Assembly (NCBI RefSeq): GCF_900496995.4 | Contig: NW_024470383.1 | Coordinates: forward strand, 238,501 to 302,500 | Reading direction: 5' to 3' | DNA length: 64,000 bases | DNA from: Aquila chrysaetos chrysaetos | Lineage: Eukaryota > Chordata > Aves > Accipitriformes > Accipitridae | Shown: positions 42,785 to 54,457 of the stretch, piece after piece | How positions within the stretch are numbered: position 1 is the first letter of the stretch | Layout of the letters: every line of letters starts with the position of its first letter | Position numbers and translations under genes: made by a program | The notes under the pieces: generated by a model | What the model was told of the DNA's origin: nothing | Seen by the model: the letters and a program-made list of their open reading frames with translations, nothing else | The model's database searches: none

Positions 42785-45700
42785 GACAGGGAGAGTCACT
42801 GGCGGTCGGGAGAATGAGGGTTTCTCCCTCCGTTCCTCGCTCAGGGCTCCTGAAAATCCCCTGTGGGGAAGAAAAATCCCTTGAAATGGGGAAAATCCCC
42901 TGGGTAGTGCTTCTTGCTTGGTTTTTTATGCTTTTTCTGGGGATGCCGTGACAAATATTGGGGGTTTTTCTCCCCTGGCTGCAACACACAGATGGTCCCT
43001 CCATTCAGGACTAAGCCTGAGCCTGCATGGAGCAGCTTGGTGACGAGGGGGCAGGAGGTTCCCTGTTTTCCCCTCATCTTTCTGGCAGACTGCATCTCAC
43101 AGCAATCTCTGCCTTCCTCCCTCAGCATCCCAGTTCCCCTGGTCCTCATCTTACTGGGAATCAGCCCTCCCAGGGTGATGGGTTATTGGGAGACGTGTCC
43201 CAGGAACTGGGCAGCACGCCCCATCCCTGGGGAGCCCTGGATGCACTGTCCTTTTCCCGAAGGAGCTGCCACTCCTGGGAACATCCCCAAGGTCTGGATC
43301 CTGCAAGCTCCAGCCCTGACGCAGATCAGGACCTGCTGCAGAGCAGGAGCACATCCCTGCTCAGGGTTTTTCCCCATTACCTGGAGTCCCTGGCTCAGGA
43401 CTTGCTGTCGGCTGAGCCTGGAGCTGCCTCCGTAGACCTTTCCCTGGGTGAAACGTCCTCCCTTCCCAGGCTGAGGCTGCAAGGGGGGGCGGGATCCGCA
43501 GACCCCCCTTTGCATCCCAAGGACCGCCAAGCCTCCCGACAGCAGGGCACAATGGAGGCGATGCCGGGCATGGGTTTGCTCCGGAAGCCCAAGCCGGTAT
43601 CCGGGAGAGAGGAGACGCCAAGAACAGGCTCCTCAGCGGCAGCGTTTACCCAGAGCCCTCTAGAGGTAACCCAACCCTGGCTTCCCCCCCATCCCGACCC
43701 TCCCCGCAGGCTACCCAGCACCCGTGGGGGGCACAGGGGACCCCACTACAGTCCTGCCCCATCACCCACATTGCCCCCATGCTCTTCTCTTTTACCCAGC
43801 GGTTTTGGGAGAGCCCCAGCCTTGCTAGGAACTCTGCCGGGGGGGATTGTGACAGCAGCAGCAGGGATATTTTGAGTATTGCAGCCATGGGGAAGCGTGG
43901 GAAGGTGATGGGGGTCTCTCTGGGGCAACAGGGCTTCCCCCAGGTGGGAGAGGGGGACACCAGGCTGGTTGCCCGATCAGCATCAGTGATGGGAGCTGTG
44001 CAAGCAAGAAATTAGGTTTTCCACCTGGAAAAGTGGTCCAAACCATGTTTTAGTCACGTGGTTGGTGAAAACGGGTTGTTTTTCCCCAAAAGCTCCAGCC
44101 TCAGGAGTCATGCGCTTGCGGGTGGGAAGAAGGGGGAATTTCCACTTACCAAGTTATCTCTTCTTGTTGCTGGAGGAGGAGATCATGAAAGCCAAGGAAA
44201 ACAGAGCCCTGCAAACAAGAAGATAAAGAATTGCAGCAGGGGAATGAGAGGAGCCTGGATTTCTGCCTCCGAGAAAGCCCATGAGATTTGAAGCCACACA
44301 GACGCTCTTCTCTACGGTGGGTGCAGGCGTTTGGGTGGTGGTTTAATCCCTCCCTGGCTGGGAAAAGCCGGGAGTGGAGGGGAAGCAATAATTTTCTTTC
44401 AACTTGCTTTGGAAGGAGCGCAAGGATGGGGAATTATCCCTAAATCCTGCCTTCCCTAATGCACAGGTGTTTAACCCCTGCCTCCCCAGCGAAGGAGGGA
44501 GCAGAGCTGATTTCTGCAGCTTGCCTGATCCTCTCTCCCTTCTCCATCACTCCTCGGCTGGTGGCAGTAGGCGAATGTCCCCGAGGGATGCTGTGGGACC
44601 AAGTCCTGGTGCTGGGGGACACCAAGCAACCCGGGTGGCTCTGGGAGTATTGCAGCTCGGCTGGGTATGGGAGAACAGAGGAAGGGGCTGGATCTGCTGG
44701 ATGCTGAAGGCAGAGGGGAGACAGGGACCCTCCAGGGATCCTGGTTGTGCTCCGGGCAGGGGCTGTGGCAGCGGGTGGTGGCGTGGGGCAGGCAGAGCCC
44801 TGCCTGCATCCCCTGGCCCATGGAGGCATGCCACAGCCCTCTGCTCTGGGGGTCTGTCCACACCAAATCCTGAGCCAGAGGCTCCAGGTGATGGGCACGG
44901 GGAGGGAGGGAGAGACCCACACGGGATACCCTGTCTCACAGTCCAGCCCCAGTCCCTTTACTGGGACCAGTGCAAGGAGCAGCGAGATGGAGAACCAGTC
45001 CCTGCCCTTGGGGCTGCGCCACGAGAGGGCGTGGGGAGACCAGAGCTGCTCCCAGGAGCTGGCTCGTCCCTGGTGATCCGAGCAGATCTGCTCCCAAGAA
45101 GGTGGAAAAAGCTGAGCTTTGTTGGGCAAGGGCTGGCTGAGCCCTCTTGTGTCCCGAGGGGAAAAAGCCCCGCAGGAATGAAGGAGGCTGCTTCTTCTCT
45201 TGCACAGATGCCTGTGCAAAGGGCACTGCCTCGGTTTTTCCAGGGTTTATCCCAGCTTTTCCCCCCCAGGGAACAGCTCAGCACCAACTTTTCCCCCCAT
45301 AGGCTCCAGCAGAGCGTCCCTGTCGCTGCCAAGGGGGATGGAGAGGGACATGGCCACAGCAGAGCCGGCACAGGTGAGGGAGAGTCTCTCCTTTGGGTGG
45401 GCAATTGCATTTCAGCTGACCTGAAACATCAGTGCCAGGTACCTTCTGCCTGGTCCAGTGGGGCTGCACAAGCTGGTCTGTGACCATAGCTGTGGGTTAT
45501 CGCCTTCCTGCAACTCCTTTTGGACCAACAGGTCCCCATATACCAGCACAGATGGTCAGGGTGCAGGAGAGGTGGTGAGGAGCAGAAGGTGGAGCCTGTG
45601 GTGGGCGTGCTACAAGGCTGAGCCTTGGATGCAAGATGCCCACCTCAGAAACACAAGGAAGGTGGAAAGTCACAGCAGGGCGTGGGCTTTTGCGTCTCCA

Positions 45701-46084
45701 CGTGACAGGAAAAGGCACAGAGAACAGGGTGGAGAAGTTGAGCCCAGCCTGGTTGAGCTCCTTCAGCTCCATCATCCCCATCAGGTATTGCTGGGTGTTT
45801 AACAACCCTCAGTGTTTTCCAGTTCCTATTTTTCCTTCCCCATAAGCTTAGCCAGCTGCTTTCTGAACCCGTGTGGCCCTTTAGCATCCGTGATGTCCTG
45901 CAGCAAGGCTTTCCACAGCTTAACTACACCCTATGCGGAACAATACCTTGATATCGCTGATCCTTGCCAGCATCCTTTCTGGCTCTCCTGCAGCTCTGCT
46001 GAATGTAGCCTTGGCTCCTCTCCCTGCTGGCTTGAGCTGACCCATGGCAGCAGGTGCTGAGCTGGGAAATCCTTCTTGTTCCAG
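42785..46084. other. Region between zinc-finger genes 2 and 3
   Basis: No gene recognised with confidence. The first few hundred bases should hold the promoter of the minus-strand gene. A short inverted similarity exists between about 43374-43420 and 44862-44905 (CCTGGAGYCYCTGGCTCAGGA on opposite strands). Untranslated exons of zinc-finger gene 3 may lie at the right end. A long frame at 43027-43875 is judged non-coding (see rejected). Confidence 0.35.
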
Positions 46085-48465
46085 TGTCCAGTGACCTTCA
46101 AGGAGGTGGCTCAGTACTTCACCGATCCTGGCCAGCGGGCCCAGTACCAGGAAGCCATGCAGGAGAGTGCTGGAAATGACTCCTCTTTGGGTAAGGACGC
46201 ACCTTCCCTCCTTCCTGGCCTACGTCTTGGGGTTGGGTGGGCACAGGGGATGCTTCTCTAGACTTTGGAGGTGAAGGTGTCTTTCCCCATTGCTTCTGGC
46301 AGTTGTGTTTCCCCCTGGGGACACATATTGGGGACCCATAGCACCCTCCGTCCCCACCCTCTTCAGAGGAGCACATGCTCTACCACGTCAGACCAATGGT
46401 CCATCTGGCCCCATGTTCTCTCCGGCCATGGTGGAAGGAGATGCTATGTCAGAGAACAAGGAGAGAGACCTTCCTCAGCTGTGCCCAGCCCTTGCATCAT
46501 CCTTTCTCCAGCAGACCCCCCAAATCTTCTTGTAGTAGCTCCTCAAATGCATTCAGACCCCTGCTCTGTCTCAGGAACCAGCTCTGCTGACCCCCAACCT
46601 GACAGGAACTCCTCTGGGCTGGAGTTGGAGGAGGAGACGTGGACCCCAGCTCCCCAGGACTCAGATGCAAGGCCCTTCTCTAACAGCTCTTCCACAAGTG
46701 AGGAACTGGCTTAAATAACCTGGAAAGCCTCTGGGAGAAAAGCAAAACACCTGGGACTTCTACTCAGGCCCTAAGACAGCCAGCCTGAGCTTAGTATCTT
46801 CTAGGAGAGGGGTCCCAGAACCTCTCCTGTTCCCTTGGGAGATGTTTTGGGTTCCAGAGGTTTTTGAGAGCTGGGGTTTGAAGCTGAACTTCAGCCCAAG
46901 CTTCACCAGCTGTCCAATGGTCAGTGTTTGGGCCTGAGCTAAAGGTGGAGCTCACATGATCTTTCTTCTTTCTAGGCTTTCCCCCTTCCATTTTTTCCCC
47001 ACCCTGCTTCATCAGTGGGTTCCCTTTTCCACCCCAGCCAGGGACTGACTTCTCATGGTCTTTTTCTCTTTCCTCTGCAGAGGATGGGATGGTGAGTGGG
47101 AGGAGCGACAGCACTGCACATGCAGACCCAGACACCAAGACCTGCCTGGAGGACATCTCCCAGCACCACGAGCCAACCAACATCCACCAGACCTCCAGAG
47201 AGAAAGGCCAAGAGGAGGTCCAGAGTCATCCTGGGAGGGAAACTCCAGGGACATGCAGGGAATTGCTGTTCCCCCATAGCCTTCACCCCAGGGATAGACC
47301 CATCCCTCATCCCACCAGTGAGAAGAGCTTCTATCCCCAGAGACGGGGGTCCCAGCACCCCTGCCCTGACTGTGGGAAAAGCTTCGGGGTCTTCTCCAAC
47401 TTGCTCCGTCACCAGCGGAGCCACGGTGGGGACAAACCCTACAAATGCCCTGACTGCGGGAAGGGTTTCGGGCACAGCTCGGCGCTGGTGACGCACCGTC
47501 GCATCCATACGGGTGAGAAGCCCTACCAGTGTGCTGATTGTGGCAAAAGCTTCAACGTGGTTTCCAACTTAGTGCGCCACCGGCGGAGCCACACTGGGGA
47601 GAAGCCCTACAAATGCCCCGACTGTGGCCGGCGTTGCAGTCAACGTTCCCACCTGGTGACCCATCGCCGGTTGCACACAGGCGAGCGCCCGTACCCGTGC
47701 CGGGAGTGCGGGAAGAGCTTCAATGTCAGCTCTGATCTCATCAAACATCGCCGCACCCACACTGGGGAGAAGCCCTATGAGTGCCGCGACTGCGGGAAGC
47801 GTTTCAGCGGCAGTTCCAACCTCATCACCCACCAGCGGCTGCACAGCGGCGAGCGGCCTTACACCTGCGCCGACTGTGGCAAGGGCTTCACCATCAGCTC
47901 CAAGCTCATCGCCCACCAACGGACGCACAGTGGCGAGCGACCCTACAGCTGTGCTGACTGCGGCAAGGGCTTCAGCGACCAACCCCACCTCGTCCGGCAC
48001 CGCAGTGCCAGCTGGCGGGAGAAGCGCTACAAGTGCTCCGAGTGTGGCAAGGGCTTCACCACCAGCTCCTACCTCCTCACCCACCAGCGCAGCCACACTG
48101 GGGAGACGCCATTCCTCTGCAGTGTGTGCGGCAAGAGCTTTGCGGTGGTCTCCAACCTGGCGCGGCACCGGCGTGTGCACACTGGGGAGAAGCCGTTTCG
48201 GTGCGGGGAGTGCGGACGGCAGTACAGCCAACGGGCTCATCTCACCACCCACCAGCGGGTCCACACCGGCGAGCGACCCTATGTCTGTGGGGATTGCGGG
48301 AAAGGCTTCAATGTCAATTCGTCCCTCACCAAGCACCGGCGGGTGCACACCGGGGAGAAGCCCTACCACTGCCCTGAGTGTGGGAAGAGCTTCAGCCAGA
48401 GCTCCAATGTCATCACACACCGGCGGCTCCACCACAGCCACGGGGTGCACCAGCTCTGTGCATGA
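46085..48465 (+). CDS. KRAB-like C2H2 zinc-finger protein 3 (13 finger positions, one broken)
   Basis: Three exons are in phase: 46085-46190 (CPVTFKEVAQYFTDPGQRAQ, a diverged KRAB A box), 46575-46697 (acidic linker GTSSADPQPDRNSSGLELEE) and 47081-48465. The last carries a linker and 13 finger positions from CPDCGKSFGVFSNLLRH to CPECGKSFSQSSNVITH, then a short tail ending HQLCA. Finger 8 (CADCGKGFSDQPHLVRH, then RSASW) has lost its final histidine. Intact HTGEKPY linkers join the rest. The first exon enters in phase 0 without an ATG of its own, so the start codon must lie in an upstream exon that I did not find. The coordinates therefore miss the N-terminus. The KRAB box differs from those of genes 1 and 2 and keeps the VTFKEV opening that they lack, but has lost LYRDVM, so repression through KRAB is doubtful. 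Confidence 0.83.
46372..46560 (+). repeat. Possible old interspersed repeat in intron 1 of zinc-finger gene 3
   Basis: The run GTCAGACCAATGGTCCATCT followed by CC-rich sequence resembles a motif found in ancient CR1-type reptile repeats. Assignment is from memory and weak. Confidence 0.3.
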
Positions 48466-50365
48466 GTGGCTCCAGCTCCCACACCATGCTGGTGAAGCCT
48501 AGTGATGCCAGCCCAGCCAGGAGGTCTTCTCCAGAGACTGGAAGTCAGCCAGGACTTTGGTTATCTTGGCACATGCGGGAGAGGGAAGAAAGACCTGTGT
48601 GTCGGGGGGTATGAAGGGAAGAATAGGAACCAAGCATGGCCACCATCAGCAGAAAACACCAACTCTGGGTGAGGTTCCTCCTGCTTTGCTTCTGTTCCTC
48701 CCAGCCAAATTAGTCCAGGGCATCTCCTGCTCTCACCCTGCCCAAACACAACAAAAAAAGGACCTTTGTTTTTCCTCGCTGCTCCAAACTCTCCCCACAT
48801 CATGACATTTGATACAATGGGCCCAAGGGCTGTTTCATCTCCCATCTGGCATTCTCCTCTCCTCCAGTGATCTGCTAGTAGTGATAACAGCTTCAGGAAT
48901 AAAAGGTGGTGTGATAAATACCAGTTGTGATCTCTGTGCGCATATGGGTGTGCACCCACAGGGAGTCGAGACCCATGAGCCCCACAGCCCCCTTTTACCT
49001 CCAGGCTTGCACAGGAGGAACTCCCCAGAGCCTCAGGGGCCCCAAAGGGGCTCCAGCAGCCAGCAAGTAGCAAGCCCAGGGGCAAGAGGCCACGAGGGTT
49101 GGTCTCCTCCTACCACTCCACATCACTTTGGATCCCATGGTGGGGAATCCTGAGCTGGGAGAGTAAAAACGCCAGGGGAGGTCACTGATCCTTCCAGATG
49201 GGCCCAAAGTGTTGCCCTTGTTGGCTGAACTCATGTACTCGGGTATCCCAGAGCTGCACAGACACCTGGAGCTATTTGAGCTCTGGCCACAGCAAGGTAA
49301 GCAGCCATTTCACTGCCCTGCTGAGCTGCAGGCTGTCCTTGCAACCTTACCTACTCCTGTTTTAATGTTGGGGTTTTTTGCATTTGAGCTGTAAGGCCAT
49401 TGGGCTTTGTCTGGAGAACATGGCTAGGGAGCTCCAGACAACACCGGGCTTTGGTGTGGTACCCACCCATCTCCCACCTCCTTGAACATTGTAACACACC
49501 AAACCCATAAGCACAGATTTCCCCTACCCCAAATAAAGATAATCAGTGGCAAAAACCACCATTTCTCCCTCCTCCTCAGTACCAAGCCAAGATGAGTGTA
49601 ACTTCAGGTACGGCTCAGAGGCCATGGCCCTGTTTCCAACCATGGCAAACCTCCCCGGTGGATCTCCAACCTCCCCAGACGTTTGGTGTAGTCTGAGATA
49701 AGGATGGCATCTCCTGATGGGGAGCAGTCTTTCCCTGCAGGTGCCAAGGTCTCAGCTCACAGCTGCATGGAGACAGTCTTCAAAGAGGTCAAGATGGACT
49801 TTGGTGGTCTCCCACCAGCATCACGGGGGGCTGATTAATGTAGTCTTATGTGGGCAGGATGCTGAAGATGCTCCCATCCAGGAGCTGCCCTCCAAATTAC
49901 CTCCTGCAGGGTGCAGGGCTACTGGTGGGATGCCAGGTTTTGTGGTCATCTTTAAAGGAATGATATTTAATCAGGCAGGTGAGAAAGACTCTGAGTTTAT
50001 TCTTTTTTTTTTCTCCTCTTTTCTTCTTCTCCCAGGCATGCAATGAGGGAGACAAGGAAAGATATCCATGGCGAGAGGACAGGCCCTTGTTATTCAGTTC
50101 ATGCAAGAGGATCTGCTGGGGATGGAGAAGGCAAAACACACTCCACCTTCACCTTTCATAACCTTATCCACAGCAGCCTGTAACTCCAAGGTATCAATGA
50201 AGGACCCCTGGTGTTACCTCCTCTGGCAGAGGGCTTTACTGCTGCAAAAAATAAACTTGCTGCAAATTTGGGGGTAGGGGTGGGTGTACATGGGAGGCAG
50301 GAAAGATCAAGCTGTGGTGGGATTAATTCTTGAGGATGAGGAGAGTGAAGAAGGTTTTTGGCAGT
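48466..50365. other. 3' flank of zinc-finger gene 3 and spacer
   Basis: AATAAA at 48898-48903 is a fitting poly(A) signal for zinc-finger gene 3. The rest shows no recognised gene or repeat family. Confidence 0.4.
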
Positions 50366-50473
50366 GTCAGGATGGCCGAGTGGTCTAAGGCGCCAGACTC
50401 AAGGCATTGCTTTCCCTGCCCGGGGATTTCTGGTCTCCGAATGGAGGCGTGGGTTCAAATCCCACTTCTGACA
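50366..50473 (+). tRNA. tRNA-Leu-CAA: tRNA-Leu(CAA) with intron
   Basis: The sequence starts GTCAGGATGGCCGAGTGGTC (acceptor stem and A box) and ends GGTTCAAATCCCACTTCTGACA (B box and 3' acceptor stem). The 5' GTCAGGA pairs fully with 3' TTCTGAC allowing the usual wobble. The anticodon CAA is at 50400-50402. An intron of about 25 to 30 bases follows position 37 (from 50404), where vertebrate tRNA-Leu(CAA) genes carry theirs. A variable arm (GGTCTCCGAATGGAGGC) typical of leucine tRNAs is present. A T-run terminator is not immediate, but CCTTTTCC follows at 50476-50483. It looks functional. Confidence 0.93.
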
Positions 50474-50805
50474 CACCTTTTCCTTCTAACAACTACAATT
50501 TTTAATATTATTTTAAAATAATTCCCCTATCACTCCCACACCCGAGTTAAGGAAAACGCCGATTCTCCTTCCTCCCCCCCACTCCCCCTCCTTGGTCCTG
50601 TACCAAACTCTACTTGCAAACTGCACCAACCCGTGGAGAAAAAAACACGAGGATGAGGAGGGAAAGGAGGTGGCAGCGGGGTGCATGCTGCTCCGTGGGT
50701 CTCTGGGCTGCAGGGGGAGGCTGGGGCAGCGCAGCCGCCCCCTCCCCGGGGTCTGTCGTGACGCGGACACGCGTGGGTTCGCGGCGCCAAAAAGTTGTCA
50801 CCACT

Positions 50806-50869
50806 TCTCCGGTGGTCAGGATTCGGCGCGCTCACGACCGGGACGACGGTTCGATTCCCGGTCAGGGAA
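50806..50869 (+). pseudogene. Degenerate tRNA-Glu(CTC) with deleted D-loop
   Basis: The 3' half GGTTCGATTCCCGGTCAGGGAA is a perfect tRNA-Glu T-arm and acceptor. The 5' end TCTCCGGTGGTC differs from the expected TCCCTGGTGGTC at two acceptor-stem positions, and about eight bases of the D-loop (around TAGTGGTT) are missing. The anticodon loop GCTCACG gives CTC. About 64 bases in all. A T-tract (about 25 T, from 50910) lies downstream. Stem mismatches and the D-arm gap point to a pseudogene or tRNA-derived element. Confidence 0.7.
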
Positions 50870-51529
50870 ATTCCTTTTCTCCCCCGGCCCTTCAATAAAA
50901 GAACTACTTTTTTTTTTTTTTTTTTTTTTTTTGCCTCTGATGATATCAATAATAGGCTTTTCCGCAGCAAATTCAACCCTCGAAGCCACACACAGCAGTG
51001 GCAAACACCACCTGTTAGTCTAAAAGCCGGTTGGCACCCTTGCTGCACAGCATGTGGCCAGGCTGTTCTTGGTTCTTTTTAAGAATCACTGCTTTAGTTG
51101 TCATGGGTAACAACTTGATGAGGGACGGGTTTAGCAGAACTGGGATATCACCATCACTATCTTAGGGTAATTTAGACTGGTGGGATTTTTCCCCCTGCTC
51201 ACAGCAATTCCCATCATCTGCTGGTAATTAAAGTCCATATATTCAAATATAACCATCTACTTGCAGCAAGGAGGCCATGAAAGCCTGTACTTTTCTAAGG
51301 TAAAAGCCACTTACAGATCCTCACTAATGAAACACTAAGCCACAGCCCGACCCTTCATCATCCTTTCCTGCAAAGGAAACCCCTGACACCAGCAAAAGCT
51401 GGTGCATTTGGGCTTTATTGCAATACCATGTTGACTATTTCATTCAACAAACTCCCCACTCCACCTGGTACATTGCTCAGTTCTTCCCTAACTGGTGGTC
51501 TTTCCACACATCCAAACTTCAAGGGGAGG

Positions 51530-51962
51530 AGGATGTTTCCTCTAGTGCCTGTTTCTCGAGACCATGGTGGGCACGTGCCTCCCCCTCTTTGGCACCACGC
51601 GCTGCAGGGCAGCTTGCACATGCGCAGGGCTGACGAGAGGATCGGCGGCTCTCCCTCCGCAGCTGCTCAGCCTCGCTCGACCCCTGCTCATAGTTGTCCT
51701 CCATGAAGCTGATCATGAGCCTCTCTGCCTGGTGGGAGACAAACCTGTCTCACTTGATCTTGTTGAGCATCTTGGTGTTGATGGTGTGGAAGAAGCGTTT
51801 CGAAGCCCTTTTCCTCTAACGCTTCACCTGGCCCCGATGCTTCCTCTTCTTGGCCGGAGACCTCCTGCCATGGCTCTTCTGTCTTCTTCCATGCTGGGGT
51901 CCCCTTTCCTTCTGGGATCTCCTTCCCTGCTGGGTCCTCCTTCTCCCCGTAGCAGACACCAT
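51530..51962 (-). pseudogene. Histone H2B-like pseudogene
   Basis: On the minus strand, ATG at 51962 opens a very basic N-terminus (MVSATGRRRTQQGRR..., SPAKKRKHRGQVKR). One frame then runs through two in-frame stops (TAG after VKR, TGA after MLNKIK) into RFVSHQAERLMISFMEDNYE. This lines up with the second helix of H2B (SSKAMGIMNSFVNDIFERI): the A, M, SF and D positions agree. The following EAEQL matches EASRL. A shift of frame then gives HVQAALQRVVP, comparable to EIQTAVRLLLP of H2B. The long arginine-rich tail suggests a sperm- or testis-type H2B variant. Two stops and a frameshift make it broken, unless the stops are assembly errors. Neighbours are tRNA genes. Confidence 0.6.
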
Positions 51963-53582
51963 GGCTCAGCCTTGTCCCTGCACTGCCCGGACCCCTCAGT
52001 CCTACAAACACCCCCACCTTCCCCATTTTATGCAAGTGAGCACGCAAATGAGGGGCAGCTCTAAGCCCTACCATTGGCCAAGTCAACAATTCCCACTCCC
52101 AAATTCATAATGGGTAGAATCCTGGCCAGTGTGGGGCACTGGGGTCCCTCTTGGCCAGGGCAATTAGGCGTGATGGGTGCCTGTGAGGTTTGAAGACCTC
52201 CAGGACACCCCACCCCTCTGGCATGCTCACCCTCCCAGTGGAAATCTTCCACCCAACCTAAAAAACTAGCATTTATTTCTCAGAGTATCGCCCCAGTCTC
52301 AAAAGTTTTGTCTCAGAGTCGCACAACGCACAACTGAGCTGAGTACGTGCAACACGTGTCCTGGGAATCTTCTGGGTGAGCAGGAAACGAATGACAAGAA
52401 AATCTTTTGAAAGAGCATCTTTCCTCAACAGAGGTGCCTGCACACCTTAGACATGTGTCTTCCAGCTTGAAGACTCATCATAGCTAATTACTTAGTTAAG
52501 TCCACGCAGATACACCCTAGGTTTTTCCTTCCTCATGCTTTACATACATAGCTCATTTTTCAGATCCACATGTAAATGCTCATGCACACACCTCCCATGT
52601 TTCTTTTAAGTTCCTCCATCCACTGTCAAAAACGCAGTTGATGTCCCACACCAACATCTACCTGCTCTGATTCTGGAGGACCAAACCCTGACTTTTTCTC
52701 TCTTCCCTTCATTACCAGAAGACAATTATTTGGAAGAAATACCAAAAAAACCAACCCACAAAACCAGAAGGAATTATTTGGAATTGTCCCTTCTTCCCTC
52801 ATCTGACATCAACTGATTCAATCTGGTTTTCATCCCTCCCACTGGCCTTCTGCAAGCTTCATGTTGTAATTGGTTTCAAGTGGAAACTCAGTTTCCAGTA
52901 ATCTGCAGTGAAGCAGCAGACAGGAACATGGGAGGAACTCCTTTTGCAATTGGTGATATGCATTGCTTATACTCAGACAATAAACCCCATAATTTGAGGT
53001 TGATCCTAGAGCAACTTGTTAGGACATGCGTTAATCTAGCTCTTATAAAACAAGATGAAACTGCTGTCACTCCAAAATCTCCAGCAGTCCTGGGAATATG
53101 TGTACATACTGGTTTCATCATGTAATCCCCAAATCCCCCAAGAAGTGTCATTGCTTCTTATGAAGACATAATACATATTGCTGGGTTTTCAGCATAGACA
53201 CCCACAGGTATCAGGAAAACAGCCTGGTAATCACAAGCTACTAAAAAATCAGACACAAAACAAGGGGTTTTTTGCAGAAAAAATAATGCCTTTTCCTTTT
53301 CCAAATGTTAAGCCTGAATCAAACTGGTCACCAGAGGCTTAAACAATTTGTAAGCACCATGCCCAAAAGACTAGAGTCACCCAGAGGGAACTTAATTTGT
53401 AACTTCCTGAGAGCATGACTTCATGGAAGGGGTAACACATGGGATGTCCGTGCAATGCTCTCAGTCCTGACCTTGCCATGGTTCTGCAATCCACTCTTCC
53501 TGGGCATTATTTAAAACAGTAGACCAATGTAGCATCATGGGCGGGCACCACCACCTGATATTTCCAAAGGCCCATGTCCCTT
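51963..53582. other. Intergenic, no gene seen
   Basis: AT-richer sequence without recognised features. Confidence 0.35.
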
Positions 53583-54352
53583 TGTCACGACCCAACCAGC
53601 ACGCTACCCTGGGTAGCGCAGGAAGTCGTGGAAAGCTCGAAATCCGTCGGAGTAGATTAAGGCAAAACGACACCAAACAACCAATCAAATTGTTTATTCA
53701 GCACAAACATAAACAAAACTGAAACAATCATGCGATAACTCAAGAAATTGCTGTCTGCCAAGCAAGTCACAAAATCGAAGGGAAAGAGGAGGGGAGAAGT
53801 TTACCCGATTTTACCAAAATGATTCAACATGAAACTTAAATTCTATGGATGAACTATTCAGATGACTAACATCATCAAACTATGTACACAAAGCAAGATA
53901 AATACGGCAAGAAAGAGAAAGAGCAAAATAAGGGGCTGGCTGCCAAGAGAAAAGGAAGAACAAAGTAGAAAAGAGAGAGAGAAAGAGAGACAGAGGTAAA
54001 AGGTATCACCACCCTAGGATCCAGCGATCCTATAACAATACCAAAGCTGCACTGTGCTCTCAACCTTGCTGTCTGGATGGCTAGGGAAGACACCCAGACA
54101 TCTAAAGACCAAACTTTTAATAGCACAAGGGAATGAGTTTGCTTCTGCTTTGGTGCACGTAGCTCTGGGCCCCAACACAAGGAGAACAGAAAGCATTGCA
54201 GTAAAAAAAAAGCGGGGGGGGGGGGGGGGGGAGCAGTGGGGGGGTGGGGAGGATTTCAGTAAGAAAGTAGTATTAAGAAAAGTCAATCACTAGGGAGGTT
54301 TGCAAAACCATTTCCAGCAAAACACTTTTCAGGGGAAGCCCCTTCCGTGACA
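53583..54352 (-). mobile_element. Solo LTR family B (reverse), full length
   Basis: 770 bases from TGTCACGACCCAACCAGC to CCCCTTCCGTGACA, with TG...CA ends. On the minus strand its 3' part (AATAAACAATTTGATTGGTT, GGTTTGGTGTCRTTTYRCCTTAA, then GGGTCGTGACA) matches the 7175-7934 element. An A9 then G17 run occurs at about 54202-54231. No target-site duplication was found. No retroviral genes are attached. Confidence 0.8.
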
Positions 54353-54457
54353 CTGGTATCTACCTTGAACGCTGACTGGTGATCTCAGCACCAGAAGGCT
54401 GGGAAGTATTGAGTTTCATTTCCTCAATCAAATCAGCACACAGTCTGATTAACTGAA

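Noticed and set aside
43027-43875. 282-codon plus-strand frame between zinc-finger genes 2 and 3
   Set aside because: Composition is low in complexity (Pro, Ser, Leu), no domain is visible, splice sites are absent and stops are rare simply because the DNA is GC-rich.
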